Source: Gallionella sp.
GTDB taxonomy: Bacteria > Pseudomonadota > Gammaproteobacteria > Burkholderiales > Gallionellaceae
NCBI GenBank assembly: GCA_030652475.1
Contig: JAUSAO010000002.1
Coordinates: forward strand, 1-37,257
Length of the DNA: 37,257 bases
Direction: 5' to 3'
Below the pieces are notes generated by a model. The model searched no databases and was not told the origin of the DNA. It saw only the letters and a list, made by a program, of their open reading frames with translations. Below, piece after piece: positions 5,876 through 14,067 of this stretch. A program made the position numbers and the translations under genes. Position 1 is the stretch's first letter; each line of letters starts with the position of its first letter.

Positions 5876-7177
5876 TTAGTCAAGTTTGGCAAGGTTGGTG
5901 TTGCGCAACTGGTTCAGGCTCGCCACAAACTTATCAGCCATGGATTTGAAGGCAACTTTGTTGGCACCCGTAATAGGCAATGCATTGGGTAACGCTACGC
6001 GCAAGGGATCGCGTTGTTGACCATTGATCTTGAATTCATAGTGCAGATGCGGGCCGCTGGTCATGCCGGTCATGCCGACATAGCCGATTACATCGCCTTG
6101 TGCCACGCGTTTGCCGTTACGCAGTCCTTTGGCGTAGCGAGACAGATGCCCATAAACAGTGGAGAGTTGTCCCTGATGTTTCAGCATGATGACATTTCCG
6201 TAGCCATTCTGTTTGCCGAAAAAAGAGACCACGCCATCAGAAGTTGCCTTGACGGGCGTTCCAATCGGCGCAGCAAAATCAACGCCTTTATGCGCGCGCC
6301 ATTTATTGAGTACGGGATGGAAGCGCGATGTAGTGAAACCGGAGCTGACGCGTGAAAAAGCGATAGGTGAACGCAGGAAGGCTTTGCGTAAGCTCTTGCC
6401 TTCGGGAGTGTAATAGTCGCTGTGTTTTTCATCGCTCTGAAAGAGTACGGCGCGATAAACCTGGCCCTGATTGATAAATTCGGCGGCCTGTATCTTGCCT
6501 GCCTTTACCAAGGCGCCATTGCTGTAAGTCATTTCATACACGGCGGTAAATTTGTCGCCGCGTCTCAAGTCGTGGTGAAAATCTACGTCGCCGCTGAAAA
6601 TCTGGGTAAGTTGATTGGCTGCTGATTCAGGCATGCCTGCTGCGTCAGTAGCGGCGTACAAACTGGTTTTGATTTCGCCGGTGCGTACAAATAAACGTTT
6701 TTCCAATTGCGCGGCAATCGTTTCGGAACTGAAGGTTTCGCCCTGCTTCCTGATTATAATTTGTGCGTTCTGCCCGCCGAGATAACGCAGGGAAACCAGC
6801 GCTCCCGTTGCATCTGTTTCGGCTTGTACTTCGTTGCCGGAAGATAGTTTGCGAAAAGATTTTGCTTCGGTGCTGTTGCGCAGATAGTCGCTGGCGGAAG
6901 CATCCTTGATGTTCAAACGTTGCATCAGATCGGCTACAGTGTCGCCGCGCTGTACACGCTCGGTGTGCCAGAAGCTGGCGGCGGTGCTTGTCTGGTTCGT
7001 CGCCGGGCCAGACAGTGCAATTTCTTCGATGGCGATATTGCCGGTGTTCAATCCAAGATTGCTGGTTGGTACCAGTCCGAATGCCGTCACTACGCCCAGC
7101 AAAGGCATGGTGGAAAGTGTAACAAACCATCGCAATTTCTTTTTGCGTTCTTGGTTGAGCATGTTTTGCGTTAACAT
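5876..7177 (-). CDS. Membrane-anchored M23 family peptidoglycan endopeptidase (MepM-like)
   Basis: A 433-residue periplasmic zinc peptidase. A short cytoplasmic N terminus and one membrane segment (about 16-35) lead to a LysM/OapA-like region near residues 70-110 (VQRGDTVADLMQRL), a middle domain and a C-terminal LytM/M23 domain (about 285-395). Catalytic residues are visible: H296 and D300 in AHKGVD, H344 in YGH, and H377/H379 in GPHLHYE. The active-site set is complete, so it is likely an active D,D-endopeptidase cutting cross-links and not an EnvC/NlpD-type activator. The start ATG (7175-7177) has GGAG a few bases upstream on the minus strand. It is divergent from tyrS and followed directly by anmK. 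Confidence 0.93.
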   Translation of the reverse strand: MLTQNMLNQERKKKLRWFVTLSTMPLLGVVTAFGLVPTSNLGLNTGNIAIEEIALSGPATNQTSTAASFWHTERVQRGDTVADLMQRLNIKDASASDYLRNSTEAKSFRKLSSGNEVQAETDATGALVSLRYLGGQNAQIIIRKQGETFSSETIAAQLEKRLFVRTGEIKTSLYAATDAAGMPESAANQLTQIFSGDVDFHHDLRRGDKFTAVYEMTYSNGALVKAGKIQAAEFINQGQVYRAVLFQSDEKHSDYYTPEGKSLRKAFLRSPIAFSRVSSGFTTSRFHPVLNKWRAHKGVDFAAPIGTPVKATSDGVVSFFGKQNGYGNVIMLKHQGQLSTVYGHLSRYAKGLRNGKRVAQGDVIGYVGMTGMTSGPHLHYEFKINGQQRDPLRVALPNALPITGANKVAFKSMADKFVASLNQLRNTNLAKLD

Positions 7178-7240
7178 TCGCGTCTCCGTGAACTGCCTGT
7201 TTTTTTATTGTTAAGCAGCTATGTTTCTAATTAGGGGCGA

Positions 7241-7269
7241 ACTCTAACAGAAACACGTAATTCCTTAAA
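7241..7269 (-). promoter_or_regulatory. Candidate promoter of the M23 peptidase-anmK operon
   Basis: On the minus strand TTTAAG (7264-7269) and TAGAGT (7241-7246) are separated by 17 bp, and the -10 is followed by a GC-rich discriminator. It lies in the 204-bp gap between the divergent peptidase and tyrS genes. For tyrS on the plus strand a TAAAAT box occurs at 7330-7335, but no convincing -35 matches it, and I see no strong Shine-Dalgarno before the tyrS ATG. Confidence 0.4.
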
Positions 7270-7381
7270 GGCTAAACTGACGATTGGTAAGGATTTTTTT
7301 AATTGGTATCGTCTGGCTGACAGGCGGCATAAAATACGGACGAGCGGTAACGGATCCCTTGAAACTTGATTTGAATTAATT

Positions 7382-8587
7382 ATGAGTGAAATGACACAAA
7401 CAGATGCGCTGGATTTGATCAGGCGTGGTGCAAATGAGCTGCTGATAGAGGCTGAATTGAAGCAAAAGTTGGCGCTCAACCGCCCCTTGCGTATCAAGGC
7501 CGGCTTTGACCCGACCGCCCCCGATTTGCATCTCGGCCACACTGTGCTGCTTAACAAGATGCGGCAGTTGCAGGATCTCGGTCATCACGCGCTGTTTTTG
7601 ATCGGTGATTTCACCGGCATGATAGGTGATCCGACCGGAAAAAATGCGACTCGCCCGCCCTTGACGCGCGAACAAGTGCTTGAAAATGCACAGTCATATC
7701 GCGATCAGGTGTTTAAGGTGCTCGATCCGGAAAAAACCGAGATTGTATTCAACTCAAGCTGGATGGATGAATTCAGCGCAGTGGATTTGATCAGGCTGGC
7801 GGCTACGCATACCGTGGCGCAGATGCTGGAGCGCGACGATTTTTCCAAGCGCTACAAGAATAGTCAGCCGATAGCGATACATGAATTTATTTATCCCTTG
7901 GTGCAGGGCTATGATTCAGTGGCATTAAAAGCGGATTTAGAGCTGGGCGGAACCGATCAGAAATTCAACCTGTTGATGGGGCGCGAGATGCAGCGGCATT
8001 ATGGGCAACCGGCACAATGCATATTGACCATGCCACTGCTGGAAGGACTGGACGGCGCGAATAAAATGTCCAAGTCGCTAAACAATTACATTGGCATTAC
8101 CGATGCGCCACAAGAAATGTTTGGCAAGTTGATGTCAATTTCTGATGTTTTGATGTGGCGGTATCTGGAATTGTTGTCTTTCCGTAGCATGAGCGACATT
8201 GCAATCTGGCGTGCAGAGGTGGAAGGCGGGCGTAATCCGCGTGACGTTAAGGTGTTGCTGGCGCAGGAATTGGTGGCGCGCTTCCATAGCGCGCAAGATG
8301 CTGAAACAGCGCTTAGTGAATTTGAGGCGCGCTTCCGTCAGGGGGCGTTGCCGGAAAATATGCCTGAAATCAATGTGGTGGCCTCGGGCGGAAACATTGC
8401 TGTGCCACAACTGCTTAAGCAGGCTGATCTGGTGAGCAGCACTTCGGAGGCTATGCGCATGATTGCGCAGGGAGCGGTCAAGCTGGATGGTGAGCGCGTG
8501 AATGATAAGGCTGATGTGATTGAGGCAGGCAGGGTGGTCGTGGCGCAAGTGGGTAAGCGCAAGTTCGCCAGAATCACGGTTCAATGA
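7382..8587 (+). CDS. tyrS: Tyrosyl-tRNA synthetase
   Basis: This class I aminoacyl-tRNA synthetase charges tRNA-Tyr in the cytoplasm. The 401 residues include the HIGH-type signature HLGH (50-53) and the perfect KMSKS loop (228-232). A C-terminal S4-like RNA-binding domain (about 335-400) includes [12 protein letters not shown]. The length and HLGH form fit the proteobacterial TyrZ-like type of about 400 residues. It stands alone, divergent from the M23 peptidase; rpsU follows after 105 bp with its own promoter. No T-box or other leader structure is visible. The next in-frame ATG (7391) is a possible alternative start. Confidence 0.97.
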   Translation: MSEMTQTDALDLIRRGANELLIEAELKQKLALNRPLRIKAGFDPTAPDLHLGHTVLLNKMRQLQDLGHHALFLIGDFTGMIGDPTGKNATRPPLTREQVLENAQSYRDQVFKVLDPEKTEIVFNSSWMDEFSAVDLIRLAATHTVAQMLERDDFSKRYKNSQPIAIHEFIYPLVQGYDSVALKADLELGGTDQKFNLLMGREMQRHYGQPAQCILTMPLLEGLDGANKMSKSLNNYIGITDAPQEMFGKLMSISDVLMWRYLELLSFRSMSDIAIWRAEVEGGRNPRDVKVLLAQELVARFHSAQDAETALSEFEARFRQGALPENMPEINVVASGGNIAVPQLLKQADLVSSTSEAMRMIAQGAVKLDGERVNDKADVIEAGRVVVAQVGKRKFARITVQ

Positions 8588-8627
8588 GTGCGGGTGAGGT
8601 TTATTTGCATGTGTTTTGAAATATGAG

Positions 8628-8656
8628 TTGTGGGTTGGAGATGCTTTTGCTAGAAT
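8628..8656 (+). promoter_or_regulatory. Promoter of the rpsU-yqeY-dnaG-rpoD operon
   Basis: TTGTGG (8628-8633) and TAGAAT (8651-8656) are separated by exactly 17 bp, with a GC-rich stretch (CGCGCCC) after the -10. Transcription would begin near 8663, about 30 nt before rpsU. The position matches the main promoter of the macromolecular-synthesis operon in other proteobacteria. Confidence 0.65.
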
Positions 8657-8692
8657 CGCGCCCTCAATTTTTTGGTAGAAGGTAGTTCGTAG

Positions 8693-8905
8693 ATGACAAC
8701 CGTACGTGTTAAAGAGAATGAGCCGTTTGAAGTCGCAATGCGTCGTTTCAAGCGTTCTGTAGAAAAGACCGGTCTGCTGACCGATTTGCGCGCACGCGAA
8801 TTTTATGAAAAGCCAACAGCCGAACGCAAGCGCAAGCTGGCTGCCGCTGTCAAGCGTCACTACAAGCGTCTGCGTAGTCAAACTCTGCCGCCTAAGCTTT
8901 ACTAG
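8693..8905 (+). CDS. rpsU: 30S ribosomal protein S21
   Basis: A 70-residue, very basic protein matching S21 along its length: [20 protein letters not shown] at the start and a lysine/arginine-rich C terminus. S21 binds the small subunit near the 3' end of 16S rRNA and helps initiation. AGAAGG (8677-8682) lies 10 nt before the ATG. As in many proteobacteria it is the first gene of the macromolecular-synthesis operon, ahead of dnaG and rpoD, which links translation, replication priming and transcription. Confidence 0.97.
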   Translation: MTTVRVKENEPFEVAMRRFKRSVEKTGLLTDLRAREFYEKPTAERKRKLAAAVKRHYKRLRSQTLPPKLY

Positions 8906-8956
8906 GCTACTTTCTGATTGTCCGTATCTGCAGGATACGTGGTAATTGGAGGCGCT

Positions 8957-9403
8957 ATGAGTTTGAGGCAACAAATCACCGATGATATGAAAGCTGCGAT
9001 GCGCGCCAAGGAAACGGCGCGTCTCTCGGCTATACGTCTATTGCTCGCGGCTATCAAGCAGCGTGAGGTGGACGAGCGTATTGAACTGTCGGACGCGGAC
9101 GTGGTTACGATCATCGAAAAGATGAATAAGCAGCGGCGTGATTCCATTAGTCAATACGAAGCGGCAGGCCGTCAGGATTTGGCGGATGTTGAAAAATTCG
9201 AAATGAGCGTTTTGGCAGACTACATGCCGCAACAACTCAGCGATGCTGAAGTTATTGCTGCCGTATCCGAAGCCATTGCAGCAGTTGGCGCAGCAGGTCC
9301 GCAGGATATGGGTAAGGTGATGGGTCTGCTCAAGCAAAAATTGGCCGGGCTGGCTGATATGGGTAAGGTTTCGGGTCTGATAAAAGCACAGCTGTCCAAG
9401 TAG
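8957..9403 (+). CDS. yqeY: GatB/YqeY domain-containing protein
   Basis: A 148-residue YqeY-family protein, related to the tRNA-binding C-terminal domain of the GatB amidotransferase subunit. Recognisable segments are LRQQITDDMKAAMRAKE, the EMSVLADYMPQQLSD stretch and the conserved PQDMGKVMG near the C terminus. The precise role is unknown. The start ATG 8957 has a strong GGAGG (8948-8952) 4 nt upstream; the in-frame start 39 nt earlier lacks one. It sits between rpsU and dnaG, a placement seen in several betaproteobacteria and pseudomonads. The 158 bp before dnaG contain a TTGACA at 9494-9499 without a convincing -10. Confidence 0.92.
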   Translation: MSLRQQITDDMKAAMRAKETARLSAIRLLLAAIKQREVDERIELSDADVVTIIEKMNKQRRDSISQYEAAGRQDLADVEKFEMSVLADYMPQQLSDAEVIAAVSEAIAAVGAAGPQDMGKVMGLLKQKLAGLADMGKVSGLIKAQLSK

Positions 9404-9561
9404 TTTCCTGAATAGTACTAAACTTCACACCTTGTTTCTGGTCGCATCCGATATTGATGCTTGCGTCGCCTTCCGATAAATTCTCGGGGGTGGTTGACAG
9501 TTTGCAATAGGTATTCGCAGGGCGCTGATCGACCGATTTAGATGGCAAAGGAACTGTTGGC

Positions 9562-11286
9562 ATGATTCCAAGAAGTTTCATTCAGGATCTGCTCAATCGT
9601 CTGGATATTGTGGACGTTATTGAGCGCTACGTGCCTCTAAAAAAAGCCGGTACGAATTATGTCGCCTGCTGTCCGTTTCATAACGAAAAATCCCCTTCAT
9701 TTACAGTCAGCCAAGCCAAGCAGTTTTATCATTGTTTTGGTTGCGGTGTGCATGGAACGGCAATAAGCTTTGTCATGGAGCACCTCGGGTTGGGGTTCGT
9801 CGAGGCTATCGAGGATTTGGCGCAGAGCGTGGGCATGGATGTTCCGCACGAGCAGTCGGCATCGGGCGAGCATCATCAGAAAGTTGCACCGGATTTGTAT
9901 GAAGTGATGCAAGCCGCCACGCGCTATTATCGCGAACAGCTCAAGCAGTCTGTACGGGCGATTGATTATCTCAAGCAACGTGGTTTGAGTGGAGAAATCG
10001 CTGCAAAATTCGGAATCGGCTATGCGCCGGATGCCTGGCAAAATCTGGCTGCGGCCTTTCCTGATTATCAGGCTGACGCGCTGAATGAAACGGGTCTGGT
10101 AATCAGTAACGATAATGATAAACGTTACGACCGTTTTCGTGACCGTATCATGTTCCCTATCATCAATGTGCGCAGCCAGGTTATCGGTTTTGGCGGGCGG
10201 GTGCTGGACAAGGGCGAGCCAAAATATCTCAACTCTCCGGAAACGCCGCTGTTTGAAAAAGGTCATGAGTTGTATGGCCTGTTTCAGGCGCAAAAAGCCA
10301 TACGCGCTGGCCAGCGCGCGCTGGTCGTGGAAGGTTATATGGATGTGGTGGCGCTGGCGCAACACGGTGTTGAATATGCCGTTGCCACGCTGGGAACTGC
10401 AACTACGCCGTATCACATACAAAAATTATTGCGCCTGGCGGATCAGATCGTGTTTTGTTTTGACGGTGATAAGGCGGGCCAGAAGGCCGCGTGGCGTGCA
10501 CTGGAAAACGCATTGCCGCATTTACAGGATGGTAAACGCATCAGTTTCTTGTTTTTACCGGTCGAACATGACCCTGACAGTTTTATTCGGGAATTCGGTA
10601 AAGCTGTTTTTGAGCAGCGTATGGCGGAGGCGATGCCTTTGTCCGGTTATTTGTTGCATGAGGTCAGTATTGATTTGGATTTGCGCAGCCAGGAAGGGCG
10701 CAATCAGCTGTTGCAGCGCGCCAAGCCCTTGTTGTCTGCAATTACTTCGCCGGTAGCCGCGTTGCTGTTGCGCAAAGAGGTGGCGGCACTTGCCGGTGTC
10801 AGTCAGGCAGAGTTGGAAGCGCTGTTTGAGATCAAGCCAATTGCGCACACGCCGCGCCCAGCCTTGAAAAAAGCGGCACGCAGCTCATTCTCGGTACATC
10901 GCTTGTTGTTGCAATGCCTGATTGCACAGCCCGGGCTGGGCGCGCAAATGCCCGCTGGCTGGCATGAAGATGGCTCGGATGCCGAAGCGGTTGTGGCTGT
11001 GTTGTTGGTGTTGCGCGATGTCGGTTACACCGTCAGCAGTCCTGCATTGATGCAGATGTTTGAAGGTTCGACCCATGCAAAAACGCTCGCGCTGGCTGAG
11101 GCTGATATGCTTGCCTGGGGTGAAACATTTGACGTGGCGGCCGAATTTGCCGGGCTGCTCACTAAGCTTGACGACGGCCAGCGCCGCCAGCAATTCCAGA
11201 CATTGCAGGGGAAGTCGGCGCAAGGCGGCTTGTCCGGTTTGAGCAGTCAGGAGCGCGAACAATATTTGCGCTTGTTGCAACGCTGA
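9562..11286 (+). CDS. dnaG: DNA primase
   Basis: DnaG synthesises RNA primers for the replication fork. The N-terminal CHC2 zinc ribbon has C37-x2-H40-x17-C58-x2-C61. The RNA polymerase core and Toprim domain follow, with ALVVEGYMDVVAL containing the catalytic EGYMD glutamate and CFDGDKAGQKAA supplying the acidic DxD-type residues. The C-terminal part (about 440-574) corresponds to the DnaB-interacting helical domain and is, as usual, poorly conserved. The 574 residues are typical. It is the third gene of the rpsU operon. Confidence 0.97.
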   Translation: MIPRSFIQDLLNRLDIVDVIERYVPLKKAGTNYVACCPFHNEKSPSFTVSQAKQFYHCFGCGVHGTAISFVMEHLGLGFVEAIEDLAQSVGMDVPHEQSASGEHHQKVAPDLYEVMQAATRYYREQLKQSVRAIDYLKQRGLSGEIAAKFGIGYAPDAWQNLAAAFPDYQADALNETGLVISNDNDKRYDRFRDRIMFPIINVRSQVIGFGGRVLDKGEPKYLNSPETPLFEKGHELYGLFQAQKAIRAGQRALVVEGYMDVVALAQHGVEYAVATLGTATTPYHIQKLLRLADQIVFCFDGDKAGQKAAWRALENALPHLQDGKRISFLFLPVEHDPDSFIREFGKAVFEQRMAEAMPLSGYLLHEVSIDLDLRSQEGRNQLLQRAKPLLSAITSPVAALLLRKEVAALAGVSQAELEALFEIKPIAHTPRPALKKAARSSFSVHRLLLQCLIAQPGLGAQMPAGWHEDGSDAEAVVAVLLVLRDVGYTVSSPALMQMFEGSTHAKTLALAEADMLAWGETFDVAAEFAGLLTKLDDGQRRQQFQTLQGKSAQGGLSGLSSQEREQYLRLLQR

Positions 11287-11379
11287 GTAGCTGTGCTCCA
11301 GCGGCTTGCGCAAGCGGGTTTGATAATGAATACAACGCTAAGCGTCTACAAAGGTCAGTAAAACACAAGTATGTTCAGG

Positions 11380-11385
11380 TATAAT
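11380..11385 (+). promoter_or_regulatory. Candidate -10 element of an internal rpoD promoter
   Basis: A perfect TATAAT (11380-11385) lies 54 nt before the rpoD start, in the 153-bp gap after dnaG. The -35 region (around 11357-11362, AGTAAA) is poor. rpoD often has its own promoter inside this operon, which supports the site, but this is inference. Confidence 0.4.
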
Positions 11386-11439
11386 GCAGCGCTTTTCTGC
11401 GGCCCTAACGTAGGTCTTACGCAATTGGAAACATGAAAT

Positions 11440-13419
11440 ATGGCAACGATTAAAAAAAGCAAGAAAAAGCAGGATAAAAAACCGGAAGATATCATAGCGA
11501 AACCGCTTGCTGAATTGCAGCAGGATATTGATGCGCGCCGCACCAGCCTGAAAGCCCTGATTGTGCTGGGCAAGGAACGCGGCTATCTGACCTACGCCGA
11601 GATCAACGATCATCTGCCCGATATGCTTGAAGTTGAGCAGATCGAGAGCGTGGCCAGCATGATCAACGACATGGGTATCCGTGTGTGCGATGTCGCGCCG
11701 GATGCCGAAACGATGATCATGACCGATACGGCCCCTGCGGCGGCGGATGAAGATGCGGCGGAGGAAGCTGAGGCTGCTTTGTCGACGGTGGATTCTGAAT
11801 TTGGTCGTACTACGGACCCGGTGCGCATGTACATGCGTGAAATGGGTACGGTTGATTTGCTCACCCGCGAAAAAGAAATCGAGATCGCCAAGCGTATCGA
11901 AGAAGGTCAGCGGAACATGATACAGGCGATTTCTGCCTGCCCTGTGAGCATAGCCGAAATACTGTCGTTGGCGGCCAAAGTTGAAATCGATGAAATTCGC
12001 GCCAATGAGCTGATCGATGGCTTTGTGGAAGTTGATGTTGAGAGTGAGCACGGCCTGGAAGTCAGGGATAATCACGAGGAAGACAATGAGGAAGATGACT
12101 CATCGGATGACTCAGACGATTCAGATGATGATGAAGGCGATGAAGAAGAGGATGAAGAGGCACTTGCTGCCGCTACAGCGGCGGCTGCCGCAGCCGATCT
12201 GGCGCAATTAAAGGCGGATGCACTGACACGATTTGCCGTGATTGCTGACTTGTTCAATAAAATGGGCAAGGCTTTTGAAAAGCACGGTTACCGCAGCGCA
12301 CAATATAATTCATACCAGGAAAGCATCACTGAAGAGTTGATGGCTTTTCGTTTTACCGCCAAGCAAGTGGATGCGTTGTGCAACACCATGCGCGGACTGG
12401 TTGAAGAAATACGCAATAATGAGCGCGGTATTCTGGATATATGTGTGACCAAGAGCAAAATGCCGCGTCAGCATTTCCTCAAAAGCTTTATAGGCCATGA
12501 AATTGACCTGGACTGGTTGGGGCAAGAAGTAAAGGCGAACAAACCGTACAGTGAAACGCTGGTTCGCTATCAGCACGCGATCATCGAGAAGCAACAGAAT
12601 CTCATTAATATGCAGAAACGTGTGGGTCTGCCTATTACCGATCTGAAGGAAATTAATCGTCGTATGACGAATGGCGAAGCTCGTTCGCATCGCGCCAAGC
12701 GTGACATGATCGAAGCCAACCTGCGTCTGGTGATTTCCATTGCCAAAAAATATACCAATCGCGGACTGCAATTCCTCGACTTGATTCAGGAAGGTAATAT
12801 CGGTCTGATGAAGGCGGTTGATAAATTCGAGTATCGCCGCGGTTACAAATTTTCGACTTATGCGACCTGGTGGATACGTCAGGCGATTACCCGATCCATC
12901 GCTGATCAGGCGCGCACGATCCGTATTCCGGTACACATGATCGAAACCATCAACAAGATGAATCGTATCTCGCGCCAGATTTTGCAGGAAACGGGGCAGG
13001 AGGCAGATGCAGCGACGCTGGCCGCCAAGATGGAAATGTCGGAAGATAAAATCCATAAGATTTTGAAAATTGCCAAAGAGCCGATTTCCATGGAAACGCC
13101 GGTTGGCGATGATGATGATTCGCACCTGGGTGACTTTATCGAAGACTCGAATACCACCGTGCCGATTGATGCGGCGGTTTATGAGAGTTTGCGCGGAGCA
13201 ACGGCAGATATTCTGGATAGCCTGACCCAGCGCGAAGCCAAAGTGCTGCGCATGCGTTTCGGTATTGAAATGAACACCGATCACACGCTGGAAGAAGTAG
13301 GCAAGCAGTTTGACGTGACGCGTGAACGTATCCGTCAAATCGAAGCCAAAGCGCTACGCAAGTTGCGTCACCCGTCGCGTTCCGAGAAGCTCAAGAGCTT
13401 TCTGGATAGCGAAGGTTAA
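11440..13419 (+). CDS. rpoD: RNA polymerase primary sigma factor (sigma-70)
   Basis: The vegetative sigma factor, 659 residues. Region 1.1 is at the N terminus (about 12-90). Region 1.2 begins near [17 protein letters not shown] non-conserved insert contains an extremely acidic run (about residues 212-245, Asp/Glu/Ser) followed by an alanine stretch. Regions 2.1-2.4 include [18 protein letters not shown], region 3 includes [12 protein letters not shown], and region 4.2 contains the -35-recognition HTH ([20 protein letters not shown]). It is the last protein gene of the rpsU operon. A tRNA gene starts 8 nt after the stop, so rpoD mRNA and tRNA are probably one transcript. Confidence 0.98.
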   Translation: MATIKKSKKKQDKKPEDIIAKPLAELQQDIDARRTSLKALIVLGKERGYLTYAEINDHLPDMLEVEQIESVASMINDMGIRVCDVAPDAETMIMTDTAPAAADEDAAEEAEAALSTVDSEFGRTTDPVRMYMREMGTVDLLTREKEIEIAKRIEEGQRNMIQAISACPVSIAEILSLAAKVEIDEIRANELIDGFVEVDVESEHGLEVRDNHEEDNEEDDSSDDSDDSDDDEGDEEEDEEALAAATAAAAAADLAQLKADALTRFAVIADLFNKMGKAFEKHGYRSAQYNSYQESITEELMAFRFTAKQVDALCNTMRGLVEEIRNNERGILDICVTKSKMPRQHFLKSFIGHEIDLDWLGQEVKANKPYSETLVRYQHAIIEKQQNLINMQKRVGLPITDLKEINRRMTNGEARSHRAKRDMIEANLRLVISIAKKYTNRGLQFLDLIQEGNIGLMKAVDKFEYRRGYKFSTYATWWIRQAITRSIADQARTIRIPVHMIETINKMNRISRQILQETGQEADAATLAAKMEMSEDKIHKILKIAKEPISMETPVGDDDDSHLGDFIEDSNTTVPIDAAVYESLRGATADILDSLTQREAKVLRMRFGIEMNTDHTLEEVGKQFDVTRERIRQIEAKALRKLRHPSRSEKLKSFLDSEG

Positions 13420-13427
13420 TAGTTTAC

Positions 13428-13504
13428 GGGTCGTTAGCTCAGTTGGTTAGAGCAGAGGACTCATAATCCTTTGGTCCACGGTTCAAGTCCGTGACGACCC
13501 ACCA
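13428..13504 (+). tRNA. tRNA with CAU anticodon, probably tRNA-Ile2 (lysidine-modified)
   Basis: A complete 77-nt cloverleaf with encoded CCA. The acceptor stem is GGGTCGT/ACGACCC and the anticodon CAT is at 13462-13464. Three tRNAs share this anticodon. The long-stem initiator features are absent. The anticodon stem has a G27-U43 wobble (G13455-T13471) and the variable/T-arm region TTGGTC...GGTTCAAGTCC closely matches E. coli tRNA-Ile2 rather than elongator tRNA-Met. E. coli ileX also lies near rpoD. The cytidine at 34 would then be converted to lysidine by TilS so that AUA is read. Elongator Met is the alternative. Confidence 0.93.
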
Positions 13505-13508
13505 ATAA

Positions 13509-13544
13509 AACAAGGGCTTACAGAAATGTAGGCCCTTTGTTTTT
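13509..13544 (+). terminator. Intrinsic terminator after the rpoD-tRNA unit
   Basis: A stem from AACAAGGGC (13509-13517) and GCCCTTTGTT, extended inward by TAC/GTA around an AGAAAT loop, ends in a T-run (13540-13544). It lies just after the tRNA CCA end and should close the rpsU-rpoD-tRNA transcript. Confidence 0.8.
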
Positions 13545-13636
13545 AAGTTGTTTGAACGGTACTGGTAGTTGGAAGTTCGACGATATGTTCGCAGCCTGCA
13601 CCGCGATTGTAAAATAAAAACACTTACAGGATTAAA

Positions 13637-14026
13637 ATGATCAAAACGATAATAAGAATATTTTTTAAAACGCTGCGTCTGGTATTGATGCCTGTCATGC
13701 TGTTATGGGCAAAGTGGGCTACTCCCAAGGGAATAACGCGCCCGACGGATGTGCAACAACAGATCGATCAAGAATGCGAGCAACTGGCACTTTATTATTT
13801 TAAAACTTGCCCGTTTTGCATCAAGGTGCGCCATGAAATGGCAAGATTGTCTTTGACGATAGCGTTGCGCGATGCGCAACATGATCCTGAGCATCGTGCG
13901 GGTTTACTGAATGGCGGCGGGAAAATTCAGGCACCCTGTTTGCAGATTACTGATGAGCAGGGCAATGTTCAGTGGATGTATGAATCCGGTCATGTCATTA
14001 AATACCTGCAACAAAGATTTTCATGA
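13637..14026 (+). CDS. Membrane-anchored glutaredoxin-like protein
   Basis: A 129-residue protein with one N-terminal hydrophobic segment (about 5-27) and a glutaredoxin/GST-N-like thioredoxin fold. The redox motif CPFC is at 58-61, preceded by the beta strand LALYYFKT. A later QAPCLQI supplies the conserved cis-proline region, and ESGHVIKYLQ is typical of the glutaredoxin/GST-N C-terminal helix. It may reduce disulfides or glutathione adducts at the inner face of the membrane; substrate and orientation are unknown. AGGA lies about 6 nt before the ATG. It stands alone between the rpoD terminator and hrpA, 41 nt before the latter. Confidence 0.82.
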   Translation: MIKTIIRIFFKTLRLVLMPVMLLWAKWATPKGITRPTDVQQQIDQECEQLALYYFKTCPFCIKVRHEMARLSLTIALRDAQHDPEHRAGLLNGGGKIQAPCLQITDEQGNVQWMYESGHVIKYLQQRFS

Positions 14027-14067
14027 AGCAAATCCATCACGGCTGGCTGACGCACACAGATTAAATA

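Noticed and set aside
9494-9517. Promoter for dnaG starting at TTGACA
   Set aside because: The -35 is perfect, but no acceptable -10 hexamer lies 16-18 bp downstream.
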